A DNA stretch of 27,161 bases from Xylaria sp. FL1777 (GCA_022578965.1 MU400889.1:1-27161); one strand, 5' to 3'; numbered from the stretch's first letter, positions 8,002-21,729 are shown. The notes: a model not told the origin generated them from the letters alone. Program-made: numbers and translations.

Positions 8002-11000
8002 AACATTATATTATAAGTTTTTATTCTTTATATAGTTTTAGCTTTATTGCTAAAACTATTAAAGATTTTATAAATATAACGTTAAACTTATTAAAGCATA
8101 AATTATTACTATTATAGTAATCTTTAATTATAAATAAAAACTATATTAGTATTATAAAACTTCTTATAGTTATAAACCTAGATATTTAGCTTATAATTTA
8201 TAAAAATTCCTTTAAAAATCCTTTTATTAGTTTAAGCATATAAAATAGCATTTTATTTGCGTTTATTAAGCAATCTTATGTAATAAAGTATACTAAATAA
8301 ACTTTCCTTTAAAAAGTAATTATTTTTTTACTATATATTAAATTAAAAAAATAAATATTTTTTTTTAGGATTATATATATTATAAACTATTAATATTTTA
8401 ATGTTTTTTTATTACAATATTTTTTATATATTATAAATATTAATTCTTTTTATATTTATTAAACTAAGTTTAAAAAAAAATTTTAGTAAGCTTTGCTATT
8501 TTTAAAGAACAAATAGCTAAAGCAATTTTTTAGTACTACTTTTTTGCTTTTTTTAAGTCTTTAAAAAATAAGCACTTTATAAAAGTTATTTTTTTTTTAG
8601 TAAGAAAAAACTTCAAAACAAATTTTAAAAAAACATTAACTAAAAAAAGCAACACGTTTTTTAGCTAAACATTTTCTATATTTAGCTTATTAATCTATAA
8701 AAAAAGCATGCAAGCTAAATACTTTTTATACTTTAAGCTATTAATAAATACTAGCTTTTTTTTAAAGCTGTTTTTAAAAAGCTTTTAGTTTTTAAAAAAA
8801 AGCTCTTTATAGCTAGTTATAAGGTTTGCATATATATATTTATTTTTTTTCTTTTTTTTTTTTATTTTTTGTTTTATTATTTGTTATGTTTAAAGCTTAT
8901 ACCTTTTAGCATAAAGTAATAGCTTACTAATGCTTTTAAGAAAAAATAATGCTATTTTTAGCTAATCTGTAGTACTAATAACTTTTTTAAAAATAAAAAA
9001 TATAATAATTAAAAGCATATATATATAATAAAAGCAATCTTTATTAATGTTTAAGCATATATATATATTTACTGTGTTTTATAGTTAAATAAAAAGTGCA
9101 AGCAAGTTAAAAAACCTAATGTAAATTAAAGGTATAAAAGCAAATAATGTTATATATTTAAGTAAAAAGTATAAAGTATAAATATTAAAGTTAGTATTAC
9201 TTGCTGCATATAGTTTAATATTTTTAATTGCTAATTTAAATTATTATTTTTTAATAATTGTAAGATTTTTTAAATATAAATGCTAAAAGCATTTATATAA
9301 AATACAGAAAGTTAAAATTTATTAAATAAGTAAAATAGTAAAGTTAAATATAAGTAAAAGGTTTAATAAAGCAAATATAATAAAAAAAAAGCTAAAATAT
9401 ATAGCTTTAAATTAACGCACTTTTTTTTTATAAACTTATTATACTATTTTTAATTTATCGATTAATTATTTTATTGCTAAAATAAACTATTAATTGCTAA
9501 ATGCCCTTATAATAATTACTTTTTATATGTTTATATTAATATTAATTAAAAAATAAACAAATAAAGTAGTTTTAGTTAGTTAAGTAATTGCTTTTTAATT
9601 TCTTTTTAATATATTTATAACTTATTTTTTTTAAATAACTATTATAACTAATAGCAAAGTAAATAATTTAGGCTTTGCTAAATGTAAAAAAAAAGCTTGT
9701 TTTTTTTTTTAATTTGTTTTTTTTTGTATAGTTTTAAAGCTTTAATTTTTTTTGCAATTTTCTACTTTAGCGCTTAAGTCTTTAAATCACTTAGTTTATG
9801 CTTTTGTTATAGATTTTTTGGCTTTAAGTAGCATAATTAATCTTTGCTTAACTAAGCACGCAAAAAAAGATTCTTATATTATTAATAAAGTCCTAAATAA
9901 TTAAAAAGCATTGTAATAATTTATTAATATTTAAAAAATTAATACTGCTTAGCTAACAAATAGTTTTACTTATAATATTTAAAAAGTTAAATTTACTAAT
10001 AAATAACAAAATATATATGCTTTTTTTTTCTTTAAATCTTGTTTTTTCTATTTAGTTAACTTTTTTTTTTTTTATATAACTAAGCATTAAGCTGTTTAAA
10101 GATTAAAATTCTTAGTAATAACGCTAGTAGTAAATATGTTTAATAAAAAGTTAATTATAATTTTTTTTCTGAATGTTATATAAATTAACATATTTAAGCT
10201 AGCTTTACTTAAGTAAAAAAGCAGCAGTATTTAAAAGCTTACTTATTATATATAAAAGCAACTAAAGGTAATCTTTAAAGCAAATATATATACTGGATTT
10301 TTTATAATTTTTGTTAATTTATAGTTATATTTATATAGTTGTTTAAAATTTAAAATGTTATACTTTATAAGTATTACAAGCAAATATTAATAATAGCTAA
10401 AAGCAAAAAGTATATAAAACTTTACTCTTTTTTTTTTTGCTGCATTATTTTAAAATAAAAGTTTAATACGTATACTAATTACGCGTTTATTATTTAGTTA
10501 TATAACTGTTTATTTTATAAGTCTTAAGGTAATATAGCTAAATATTTTAAAGCTAACATAATAACTGCAGTAATTAAAAAGGATTTTATGCTTAAAAACT
10601 TTAAAGAACAAATAACTTTATTTAGAGATTTTTTTATTTGTTTAACTAAAAAAAGAACTAAATTAAAACGCAAATTAAATTATTTCTTTTAAGCTAATTT
10701 TATTGCTTGGCTTGTTATATGTTGTATTAGTAAGCAATAATTCAATATTGCTTAAAAAATTAATATAACGCCTTAATATCCTAAGGAATAATTAAAGAAA
10801 TAAATCAAATAAATTATATAGAATAAAATAAAATAAAAAAATTAAACAATTTGCTTATATAGCAATGCTTTTTTTAATACAATTTGCAATTATCCTTTTT
10901 TATTGCATAGTTTACAAACTTCTTTTTAAGCGTAATAAATAAAAAAAAAACAATTATTATATAAAAAGTTAAATTTTAACACTTATAAAAGCAAATATAT

Positions 11001-12330
11001 AAAACTTTTATAATAAAAAGCTTAAAATATATAAAATAAAAATTATTAATACTAAATCATTAAATCTTTTTTTTGTTTTTTCTTTAGTCTTTATTTTTTT
11101 AGCTTTATATAAATAAATACTTTTGCTTAGTTTTTTGTAGTAAAATCTTGCTTTAGTTAAGCTTGCTTTAAACTTTGCTTAAGCGTTTATTGTTTTACTA
11201 AATATTTATTATTGCTTAATAATAGCTTTAAATTATTGCTAGTAGTTTAAGCACATAAAGTATAAACTAGTAATTTTATAAAGTGCAATAATAGTATTTT
11301 TTGCTTTTTAGCAGTTCTAAAATTTCTGTTAAGTATTAAATAGTTTAAACTAAAAGCAAAAAGCGCTATTTAGTTTTAAATAAAAATAACTAAGCAATTA
11401 AAAGTAAAAAAACTTATATGTAAGCGTTAGTGCAGCAAAATAAACTTAAATAATTAAAACTAATAAGCAGTTTTTACTTCTGTTTTTTTTGTTTTTATAT
11501 ATTTTTTAAAAAAAGCAATAATAATTTACATTAAAACTAAGCTACTAAGCTATTTAAAAAACGTTAAAATAAAATAAAGACTTATGTTTTTAGTGTAATA
11601 GCAAAAAAAGTACTAATAAATAAGTTGCTATAAAACTAACAAATGTAAAACTAATAAAAAAAAAGCTATAAAAAATATGCTTAGTTTTAAACGAGGTAAA
11701 ATGGTTTTATGTATTATAACTTAATTATATAAACTTATGTAATTAGTAAAAATAAGAAACAAAACAATTAGTAAAAAAATAAGAAATAAAGAAAAAAAAA
11801 TCTATTGCTTTAGCTTTTATTAGTTATTACTTTTTAAAGCGCTTTATAATATAATAGCTAAAAAAAATAAAGTAAGCTATTATATTCTTTAGCGCTTAAA
11901 ATGTTTAAAGCACTAAAAGCTATACTGCAGCTTTTTAAACTTAAAGGGCTTATATAACTTATTATATTTTTTTTGCTTTTTATAGCTTAACTACTATAGC
12001 TTTAATTATTAAAAGCTTTATTATTTTAGTTAGCTTTTTAGTAAATAGCTGCTATACTAGTAGTTTATACATTAGAATTAAAATTTTCTAGCTTTTAGTA
12101 TTTTTAGTTATTTTATATAAATTGCTTTAACTTTTTAGCAAAAAACAACCTTTTTAATTCTTTTTTAATAATTCTATTAATTAGTATTATTTATAATTAA
12201 CTTTTTTTTTAACTTAATAAAAGCTAATTTATTAATATAACAGTTTTTTATTGTTAAACTTATTTATTAAAAGCATAGTATTATAAAAAAAAACAAGCAA
12301 GCTTTTTTTAAGTAATTATTTAATTTTTTA
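8002..12330. other. AT-rich degenerate DNA, nothing recognisable
   Basis: About 4.3 kb with stops in all frames and no domain I can read on either strand. Base composition and mutation context resemble the mutated transposon copies, so it is probably old repeat sequence. About 10700-10910 keeps a few TCA and TCC words and is slightly less mutated. Homopolymer runs and (AT)n words such as near 9016-9025 and 9057-9069 are scattered. I found no RNA gene. Confidence 0.5.
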
Positions 12331-12335
12331 TCTTA

Positions 12336-12467
12336 GGTGCCTTAAACTAAAAATATAGAACAGCAGGCTACGCTTGCTACAAGCTACAACTTACCCCTTT
12401 TAGAAGCCTGTGCAGATATATCTATAGGTCCAAGGCCTACGTTCTATATATTTTAGTCTAAAGCACC
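12336..12467. repeat. 132 bp inverted-repeat unit, MITE-like
   Basis: The arm at 12336-12361 (GGTGCCTTAAACTAAAAATA then TAGAAC) is the inverse of 12441-12467, which ends TTTTAGTCTAAAGCACC. The centre is GC-richer, with ACTTACCCC and CCAAGGCCTAC words. It has no coding capacity. It looks like a MITE, or a terminal palindrome of the larger candidate 12336-18317. Only the left end has a flanking TA; the inner right end is followed by CTTG. Confidence 0.6.
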
Positions 12468-12470
12468 CTT

Positions 12471-15400
12471 GTTAATTTTTAAGCTAAAGTTCACTTTACA
12501 TATGTATACATACTACTTATACCCATAAATTATTCGCTAACAAAACTTAAAAAAAAACAATTATAACATCGCTTAAAGCTTTTTATAGTAATACTTATAT
12601 TTAACGCTAATTTTATAATTAAAATACTTTATTATGTTATAATGTTTTAAGCTTAAACAGTTAAAAGTTAAGCTTTATTTATTAATTTATTAATTAGTGT
12701 TATTTTTTTACTTTACTATAAAACTGCAAACTTTTAACAATTCTAGCTTTAGCTTAATTAATAATTGCTTTTTAAAAAAACTAATAGCTTTAAAACTTTT
12801 AAAATTTATTAAAAAACTTAACAAACTAAATAAATTAGCTAGTAATGCAATATTAAAGCATTTACTTAGCAATTATATTTAGTATTTTATATAGCATATT
12901 TTACTGCAATTAAAATATAACTAACAGCACATATTAAAATATAACTTTATATAAGCTATTACTAATATTATTTTAAATTGTTATTAATTTAATAAATTAT
13001 ATAAGCTTAAGCTTAAAGCTAAACAAGTTAAGTTAATTTAGCATATAATATTTTATTATAGTAACATTATATTAATAGCTTAAACTAATTATAAAAAAAG
13101 CATTATATTACAAACTGTTTTAGTTATTATATAAAATATAATAACTTTGCAGTTATGCTTATTAAAACAATTAAAACATAACTAGTTTAACTTAATTGCT
13201 TAAATTTTTAACACTTATTTATTATTAATAATAAATAATACAATAAAAATTAGTTAGTATTACATAAATAGTTATAAAAGTATATTTTTATTGTTTAATA
13301 AAATAATGCTATATAAGCTAAGTTAGCTTTAGAACGCTTTATATATATTATTTTTAAGCTTAAATAAGCTACTTAAAAACACTTTATTAACTTGCTTTAT
13401 AACCCTTTATTTAATTAAAAGATTACATTTATAGCTATTAATAAACTTTATATAGTTTATTAATAAAGAAATTTCTAGATTGCATACCTTAATATATACT
13501 ATATAAAAGCGTTAATTCTATAAAATATATTATGGTTTAGCTATATTGCTACACTAAGCTTAAACGCTTAAAAGTTTATATTGCTTAAAGCTAGATTTTA
13601 ATAATAAAGTACTTATTTAAAAAAACTATAATTTGTTTATGCTTTAATTAATTAGCTTAATATATCTTTTGTTGTTTATTTTATAAAAAAAAGTACTATT
13701 ATAAAAAATTACTAGCAATTAAGTTTTTTAATTAGCAAAATATAACATAATATAGCACACTTAATTTTTAAAACTATTATTTTTATAAATAGCAAAAAAA
13801 AGCTTATTACTACGCATTATTTTTTAATAACATAGCTTTAAAAGTTAAAGTTTATTTTAACTAAAATAACACGCTTTATTTAAAAATATAATATAAATAT
13901 ACGTTTTAATAACTAATAGCAATTATATAACAAGTTTATAAAGCTAGACTTTTTTTGTTAAATTATACTTGCTACTATAGCTCTTAAAATAGAAATAAAT
14001 ATTTATAACATAATATATATTGTTTAATTTAGCTTTATTGCTTTTAAAAATCTTTTAAACTTGTTATAAAGGTTTAGTTAAGCTGTTTAAAATAATATAA
14101 CATAAAGAACAGCATTTTTTTTTGCTTTTTACTAGTATTTTGATTTATTAAAAGCGCAAAAAGTTAAGCTTTCTAAACTAAAGCATAAAAAAAGGCTACT
14201 AAAGAATAATTAAAATAATTTGCGCTTTATAATAAACATAAGCAATAATATATTAAAAAGCTTAACGTTTAGCTATATATAGTTTACGCTATTAAACTAC
14301 TAATTAATTACAATTAATAAGCTTAAAAATAAAAATAGTTTAATAGTTAACTTTAAACTAAAATAGTTTAAGCTAGTTAAGCTTACTAAATAAACTAAAG
14401 CTAAACTAAAGTTTAAAAACAAGCTATAAGCTATTTAATTAAGCATATATAAGTTTATAAATGCAAAATACTTTAAGAAATATATTTTATAGTTTTTATA
14501 GCAGCTAAATAATAAAAATATTAAAAAACAAAAAAATATATAATAAAAAATGTGCTATAACTTATATTATTATAACTTTAGCTAACTATTAAAATTGCTA
14601 CTAAAAATATGCTAGTAGTTTACGCTTTAAAAAAAGACCATTTTTTAGTTTTTATAGCAAAAGCTTTAAAAATTCTGCATAAAATATTTTATAAACTTAT
14701 ATTAACACCTAGATTTTACTATTAATAATATAACAAAATATTTTATGCTAAAAAAAGTTTAATAATATATTATTACTATATTTAACAAAGTAATTAATAT
14801 AAATACTGTGTTTTTTTTAGTTTATAATGCTATAAAAATATTTAGATAAAATAAATAGAAAAAATATAGCTGCGTTTTATATGCTAAGCTTTTTATAATA
14901 TACTAGTATGCTTTTAATAAACATGCTAAGCATTTTGCAAATAAGGCATAAATTAGAAATGCTACTAAAAATACACTTTATTTAACCTTGAAATTAACAC
15001 TAAAAATGCAAACAAAGCAGCAGTTAAATACTTATTAAACGCTTAATATATAGTTAAGCTAGTTAGTTTTACGCTTAATAATAGCTATAATCTTTATTTT
15101 ATTATTTTTAGCAAAACTAACTATAGTTATATTACTTTTAAGTGCTTTTTTTATATATATAAATATATTGCTAACTATAAATTTACTAATATAATTTAGA
15201 CTATTAAAGCATAATAAAGAATTATTAACAAATAATAGTCTTAAAAAGCTAAAAAGAAAGCAAAAGAAATAAAACATATATAATACCTCGCGCTAATTTA
15301 TATTTAGTTATAATTTTTTAGTTTTTTTTTTTTTTTCTTTTGCTTCTTTATAATTAAAAATATATAACTGCTATTTTTTATTACTTTTAATAAATAGCTT

Positions 15401-17814
15401 ATTTTTATTAACTAAACTTAGTATGTTTTGCTATATTAAAACCTTAGTTAGTTAAACAACTTTAATGTTAAACTTATTAATTTTAGTATTAGCAAATTAT
15501 TGCTTTTTTTTTGTTAATAAATTTAGCGTATTAAAGGGATTATATAACGTAGTATAACTATTAGTACGTTTTTTAGTGTTACTATTAATATATATTTTGT
15601 AAGTATATTTAATAATATTTCGGTTAATAAAAAAAAAAGTATGCTACTTATCTTAATATGTTTAAAAAGACTATTTTATATTACTACAAATTAAAGCAAT
15701 ATAAAAGCTTATAATAACTAATTAATTAAATATAACAGAAATATTTTGTATAAAGTTCTTGTTATTTTTTATATTAATTATAAAAGCATTATTAATATGC
15801 TTTAAAGCTAAATTAATAGCTTTTTACTTGCTTTTAGCTATAATATATTAAATAAAGCTTAACTATAGTATTTTTGTTGCAAATTTTAGTTCTATAACAT
15901 CAAGATAAAATAACTAGGCAAAATATAATATCTTTAGTTTATAATTATTAGATTTTTCTTTATAAAAAAAAATAAAAAAATAAAAAATAATTTAACGTAG
16001 TACTTTATAGTTACTAAGCTAAACTATTATAATTATTATAAGTAAATATTTTATAATACTTATGTATTAATAATAGCTTTAAAACTTAATGTTAATTAAT
16101 TTGCTTTTGTTTTAAGTATATTTTTTTGTTTAACTTGCATATTTTAACTATTAAAACTATAAAGCTGCAATTTTTTACTTAAGTAATATAAAATCTATGC
16201 TTTTTAATGCTATTTAAATATAGTTCGGTTAAACTTTATTAAAGAATAGTATACTAAATTTAACTAAGTTATAAATTAAAAACGCTAAAATACAAGCATA
16301 AAACCTATTACGTAGCAATAGCAAGGCTTAATAGTACTAAATTTTATTTTTCTTAATATATTGCCTGCAGCTAAAGAATTGCACGTTATGTTTTATAAAA
16401 AGATCTTAAAAAGTCCGAAAAATTAGTTAAATAAAATTTAGCGCAATATAAAAAAAAGCTAATATAAAAAACATTTATTGTTTATAGTTATATATATTGC
16501 TTGCTTTTATTTAAGCAGCTATTATAGCCTAAATAAAAGATATAGTTTTTTGATTTTTATGTACTATTATAAGTTGTTTATTATAGTTTTAATAATTTAA
16601 AATAGTGCAAAATAAAGTATTATAAACTTAATATATTTCGGATATTTTTTTTTCGTTTTTGTAAATAGTAAGGGTTTATAAAATATAACTAATGTTATTT
16701 TGTAGTTATGCAATGTTTAAAAATAAAGCAAACCTTTTTAAATGTAATAATTTAAATAAAAAACAAACAGCATAAACTAATAAATAATTAGTTGCTTTAT
16801 TTATATAAACTAAAGTTAGCGTTAAGTAAAAAAAAAGCTATTTTTTTTTAAAAAAAGTAATAGTATGCTATTATAACTATATAAATAAGCTAAGCACGTT
16901 TAAACTAGTAACTATAAAACAATTAATTAAATTTTGCATAATATTTTTACAACTTATGCTAAGATTTTAAACATTGTTTTTAAAGTTAAAATTATTATAT
17001 ATAAATATAGCACTTAGGTTATAAGTAATACACTTTAAGTTAAGCTATATATTTATTAATTTAAGTACTAAAACATTAGCTAACTAGCTATTATATATGC
17101 AACTTTGTTTAGCTATTTTATTTAGCTGTTTTAAAATAAACTTATAACTAATATATACTTTAAATTAAGCAAAAGTATTAATTATTTAAGTTTATGTTTT
17201 ATTACTATAAAAATAAATGCTAATAGATTGCTATAAAAAATTGCTTATTAAAAGTACGTATATACCTAATAATAAAGCTATAATTATATATGCTTTAGCA
17301 ATATAAAAAAACAGCATGTTAGCTTTAGTTACGTTATAAAATTTATGCCTAGTTTGCTGATTTATAAAAATACCTAAAAAAAAAGCAGTAAAACATAAAA
17401 ATACGTTTTAGATTTAGAACTAAAAAAAACAAAGTAACCTTTTGATTTATTATATATTATAAACATTTTTAATTTAGCAAAGCTTTTTACTAAAAGCTTT
17501 AAATACTTTAGGATTAAATTTAATAAAAGCTAGTTATTTAAATAAAGTAAAAAGCTTATTTTAAAATGTAAAAATATTAGCAATATTATAACTTGCATTG
17601 TTTTTTTCGAATTTTATTTAAATATTAGCTTTTTAAAAACGCTATTAAACTTTAAAGTTTTTTAATACGTTAACTATTTTGCATATTTGTAGCTTTAACT
17701 AATTACTAGTTATAGTTTGCAATAAAAGCTATTCTTTTAAAAACCAACAAAAATTATAGCCCTAATTATAATTATAATGCTAGTACTTTTATATGTTTGT
17801 TACAACTTATTGCT
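12471..17814. other. AT-rich degenerate interior, unassigned
   Basis: About 5.3 kb between the candidate TIR ends. Stops interrupt every frame; the open stretches at 12697-12882 (+) and 15059-15277 (-) are short and low-complexity, and I match them to no family. Mutation context is the same as in the chromovirus copies, implying that this was repeated DNA. A transposase or other element gene may be hidden but I cannot show it. Confidence 0.45.
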
Positions 17815-18325
17815 AGCGTATAAAATCAGATTCCTTGTTTAAGTTATTGCTTTTATAATCAGAATTATTTTTAAAGTTAAAAGCAATAAAAATAATATTA
17901 AAAAAATCAGTTAATTTAAATATAAAAGGTAGCATAAACGTTAATATAGTAAACTATACAAGCAAGCAAAGTAATCATAAAAAAAACAATAGTAAAAAAA
18001 ACAATATTTCAGTTAAAAAATCTATAGTATGCAATGCAATAAAAACTAAGCGTTAAAAAAATACAAAAAAAATATAACTATGTGCAAAATACAATAATTA
18101 ATTAATTAAGTATAACTTTAAACAGATTTAAAGTTGCTGCGTAAATAAATTACAGTTTGTTGTTTTTTAAATAAAAACGTAAGCAAGAAAATCAACATAG
18201 TTACTTTAAACCAAAATTCCAAGTTTGTATTAAAGGGAGTAAAAAGGGTTATAATTAGTAGAGGGATAGTATAACTAAGGAGGTACAAACGCAAGGACCA
18301 TTTTGGTCTAAAGCACCTAAGATAA
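17815..18325. other. Less mutated ~500 bp stretch
   Basis: Here TCA, TGA-complement and CC words return (ATCAGATTCC, AATCAGAATT, AATCATAA, CCAAAATTCCAAG) after kilobases almost without them, and the last 120 bases carry GGGAG, AAGGG, GAGGG and AAGGAGG. It ends at the right TIR candidate, with a hairpin GACCA-TTT-TGGTC at 18296-18308. I see no gene. It may be unique DNA that escaped RIP, or a low-copy part of the element. Confidence 0.5.
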
Positions 18326-20340
18326 TTAATTTTATAAGCATTTTTCTAAAATTTAGTTTTTGCAGCTAATTTTTTTTTTTTAGTTATAATTGCTTTAACC
18401 TTTATAATATTCTAATTATAGCATTTTAGTTGCTTAACTTTAGCTTTAATAAAATTTTTATAAAAGGCACTATTTTGCTATTTAATTATTTTTTATGTTA
18501 GTATTACATTTTCTACTAGTAAAATTAGCATTTTTTTATATATTAGCTTATATAAGCTGTAGCTATAATAGCATACAAAAGTGCAATCTGCTTATATTAC
18601 TAAGTTTAAATAATTTAGCTAATTTTTTCCGGTCCTATTTATTACTTATATAAAGCTCTTTTTTATTAATTTATAGCTTTTTTTAATAAGGCCTTAAGCT
18701 TAAAAATAATAAGCAAGGCTATAATTTATTTTGTATTTTAAAGTGTTTATTGCGTTTTTTATTTTTTTTTTAAACTTAAAGCTATTATTGCACTTAATTT
18801 TAATAAAAACTTTATATTAAAACATAATTTTTTCTTTAATAAACTTAAGTATTACTAAAGAATTTATATGTTTTAAAGGTTTAGCTTTTAAATAAGTTGT
18901 TATTTTACTTTTTGCTTTTATAATAGCTTTAAATCTGTTGCTTAATAGCATAGTTTGCATATTTATAACTTACAAAACTAAAAAGTCTAAAAAATAATTA
19001 AAACAGTGTTTTTTAGTTCTTTTGTTATTTATAGATTTTTAGCAATTAAAGCAACTAGCAATTATAATATAAACGTTTTAATAAAGGCCTTTTTAGTAGT
19101 ATTTTTAAGTTATTTGTTAAGTTGTAAATATTTAGTCCTTATGTGTTATTTTTTAAAAAGAATAAAAAACTATAAATCTTTTTTTAGCATTAATAACTTT
19201 ACTAAATAAAAACTATATTCTTTAAATAACTATAAACAATAATAAAATCAAAGTTAATAAAAGCTAAAGTTTTATAAACAGTAATAAGATTTTTAAACTT
19301 TATAACGTTTATAAATATACTTTTTTTTTCCGTATAATTAATAAGTTTAATAACTTTACTTCTGTATTTTTTTAGAACTAATAAATTACATTGTATTAAT
19401 TTATTAAGTATATAAATTCTTTCTTTGTATTGCTTTTGTTTTTTTTTAAATATATTTATATTTTTTTTAGCATACTAATTTAACTTAAACTTATTTAGTT
19501 TTAGCTATAAAATTAGCTTAATAATATTTTGCTAAGCTTAGTAGTATAATATTAAATATTTCTAGAATTAATTTTAGCATATAAAATAAAAAGAGTAATA
19601 TTTTAAAGCTGTTTAATTATAATAATCTTTTTGTATGTAAGCTTAAATAAATTTTAAGATATATTAACTATTAGCTTACTTTTTGTATTAAGTTCGTTTA
19701 TAACTTCTGGTTTACTTAAATATATAGTATTTAAATATAAAAATATAACTTTGCTATAAAAAAGTAATAAAGTTAGCTTTAAAAGCTTAAATACATTGTT
19801 TTATACTAAATAGCTTTAAATTAAATATTATAACAAAAAAAGAAGTATAGTTATAAATAACAGTAAACCAAAATTTACTTAAAAAAACCAAAATTATAAT
19901 ATAGCATAAAAGTTAACGCAGCTTAAATTTTCTTAAAACCTAGTTACTAAATCTTTTGCTTAGTTACTAATTAGCATTTATAAAAAAAAGTTTTTTATTC
20001 TTTATATAAGTTTAAGTATTTTTAGTTATAAATTAAAAACTTTTATATATTTACATTTTACTAAAGCAAAACTTATTAAATTTATTATATAATAGTTTTG
20101 TTTTTTTATTAAGATTTATATTTAGTTCTAAAATTATATATTAAGTATAGTTATATAAAAAGCGCTAAAGAAAGTTTGCTATAGCTTAAGTTTAAAAATA
20201 AAAAGTTAAATATTAGTTTTTGTTAAGGTAGAAAAAAAAAAAAGCAAAACTATAAAAAGATTAAAGCTTTTAAATATTAATATATAAATCTTAGTTTTTA
20301 AGTAGTATAATAAGCTAAAGCTATTATAACTTGCTAAAAT
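18326..20340. other. AT-rich degenerate DNA, nothing recognisable
   Basis: About 2 kb without an identifiable gene, RNA or repeat. The open stretch at 19006-19209 (+) is 67 codons of mostly Phe, Leu, Ile, Lys and Asn with no match that I know. It is probably mutated repeat DNA. Confidence 0.45.
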
Positions 20341-20360
20341 AGTGCAGTGCTTATAAAAAG

Positions 20361-20885
20361 TATAGCTTTGTTAAGTTATAAATACTAGTATTATTTTATG
20401 CTATTATTTTTAGTATATAGTTAAATTACGCAAAGTAAAAAAAATAAAGATTTAAACTATAAAAAGGTATAATACTTATAAGAAGTATAGCTTTATTAGG
20501 TTATAAACATTAAAATTGTTTTATGCTACTGTTTTTAAGAAAAAAATAGAGATCTAGTTTATAAAAAAGCGTAGTAACTATAATAAGTATAGCTTTGTTA
20601 AGTTATAAACACTGGAATTATTTTATGCTACTGTTTTTAAAAAAGGAATAAAGATTTAAACTATAAAAAAGCATAATGCTTGTAGTAAGTATAGCTTTAT
20701 TAAATTATAAACACTAGGATTGTTTTATATTACTGTTTTTAGAAAAAAAATGAAAATCTGGTTTATAAAAAAATGTAGTGCTTATAATAAATAGCCTTAT
20801 TAAATTATAAACTTTAAAATCGTTATGCAGTATACTTTTTGTTTAATATATTATTAAATAACGTAGGTTAAAAAAAATAAAGATT
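20361..20885 (+). repeat. Minisatellite, ~102 bp units, about 4.5 copies
   Basis: Units are anchored on TATAGCTTTRTTARRTTATAA and start at 20361, 20486, 20588, 20690 and 20790 (last one truncated and mutated). Spacings are 125, 102, 102 and 100 bp; the first is longer by about 23 bases containing TTACGCAAAG, which has a partial echo near 20855. Units share ATTATTTTATGCTACTGTTTT and AAAGATTTAAACTATAAAAA-like segments. Differences are mainly transitions. Confidence 0.88.
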
Positions 20886-20890
20886 TAGTT

Positions 20891-21729
20891 TAGTTAAGTT
20901 AAAAATAAACTTAATAAGCTTTACTAATAAAAAATATGTGCTAATAAGTTTAAAGTTTACGTACTTAAAAAAAAACCTAACTTTTAATTATAATAAGTAT
21001 TGCTTTAATATTACTAAAAAAAAGTATATAAGTATAACTTATTTACTTTAATACTTATATTTATATATTTGCTTCTTACTTTAGTAATTATAAATAATTA
21101 TAAAACTTATAAATTTATTTATATATTTAGTATATTGTAATTTTAGCTATAGTTTGCAAACTTGTTATACTTTTTATAAATCTTATCTTTTTTTTAAATG
21201 TTTACTTTTTTAGCTTTATTTAACTTAATTAACTTTTTATTATTACTAAGCTTATAAGTGCATATTTTACTTACTTTATGCAAATAGTACATTTTTTTTT
21301 TAATTATAAAGCTAACTGCTTTATTAAAATAAACTATTATTATAATTATTTTACTAATAGCTATATTTTATACTGCATTATACTTACGACTTATAATTAC
21401 AATGTTTAGCAAAAATAAATCGAGTTTTTATAGTGCTAAGCGTAATAAAGCTTTTGTAAATAGTAAGCTTATTACTTTTTAAATAAGTAACTTTAATAAC
21501 AAATTTTTTTTTAAAATAAAGCGGTTTAGCAAGCTACTAAAAGTTATGCTAGCATTTCTTAAAGCAAAAAGTGGCAATTTTAAATATATAACTTTTTATT
21601 ACAAAGGCATATTAATACAAAAGTTTAATACGCTTAACGCTATATGTTATTTTTTGTTCTTATTTAATACTGCTAAATATACTTAATATTAATATTTGTT
21701 TTTGCTATATAGCTATAAATGCTTAATAG
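20891..21729. other. AT-rich DNA left of copy 3, nothing recognisable
   Basis: About 840 bases between the minisatellite and the retrotransposon. Slightly less mutated words occur near 21410-21440 and 21510-21610, but no frame stays open for a useful length and no RNA gene is evident. Confidence 0.4.

Larger units (their letters stand above)
12336..18317. mobile_element. Possible TIR DNA transposon (5.98 kb) with TA flanks
   Basis: The left end begins GGTGCCTTAAACTAAAA and the right end is TTTTGGTCTAAAGCACC; inverted, these match at 14 of 17 positions, with only C/T or G/A differences. Both are flanked by TA (12334-12335 and 18318-18319), as in Tc1/mariner-type target duplications. The ends are GC-richer than the interior. 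The interior shows no transposase that I can read, and ~6 kb is long for that superfamily, so it may hold later insertions. Alternatively the ends could belong to separate small elements. The wider flanks (TTATCT and AGATAA) are themselves palindromic, which is compatible with insertion into a palindromic AT site. Confidence 0.45.

Noticed and set aside
12697..12882. Open frame of 61 codons (+)
   Set aside because: Short, Leu/Lys/Asn-rich, surrounded by stops, with no recognisable motif.
15059..15277. Open frame of 72 codons (-)
   Set aside because: A hydrophobic start and a Lys/Ile-rich tail are what AT-rich DNA gives by chance; there is no homology that I can name.
19006..19209. Open frame of 67 codons (+)
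   Set aside because: Low complexity and isolated, with no ribosomal or splice context supporting a gene.
21268..21300. LINE-type YADD reverse transcriptase site (reads YANSTF)
   Set aside because: Only one of the two Asp positions fits and no other LINE motif lies at the expected distance.
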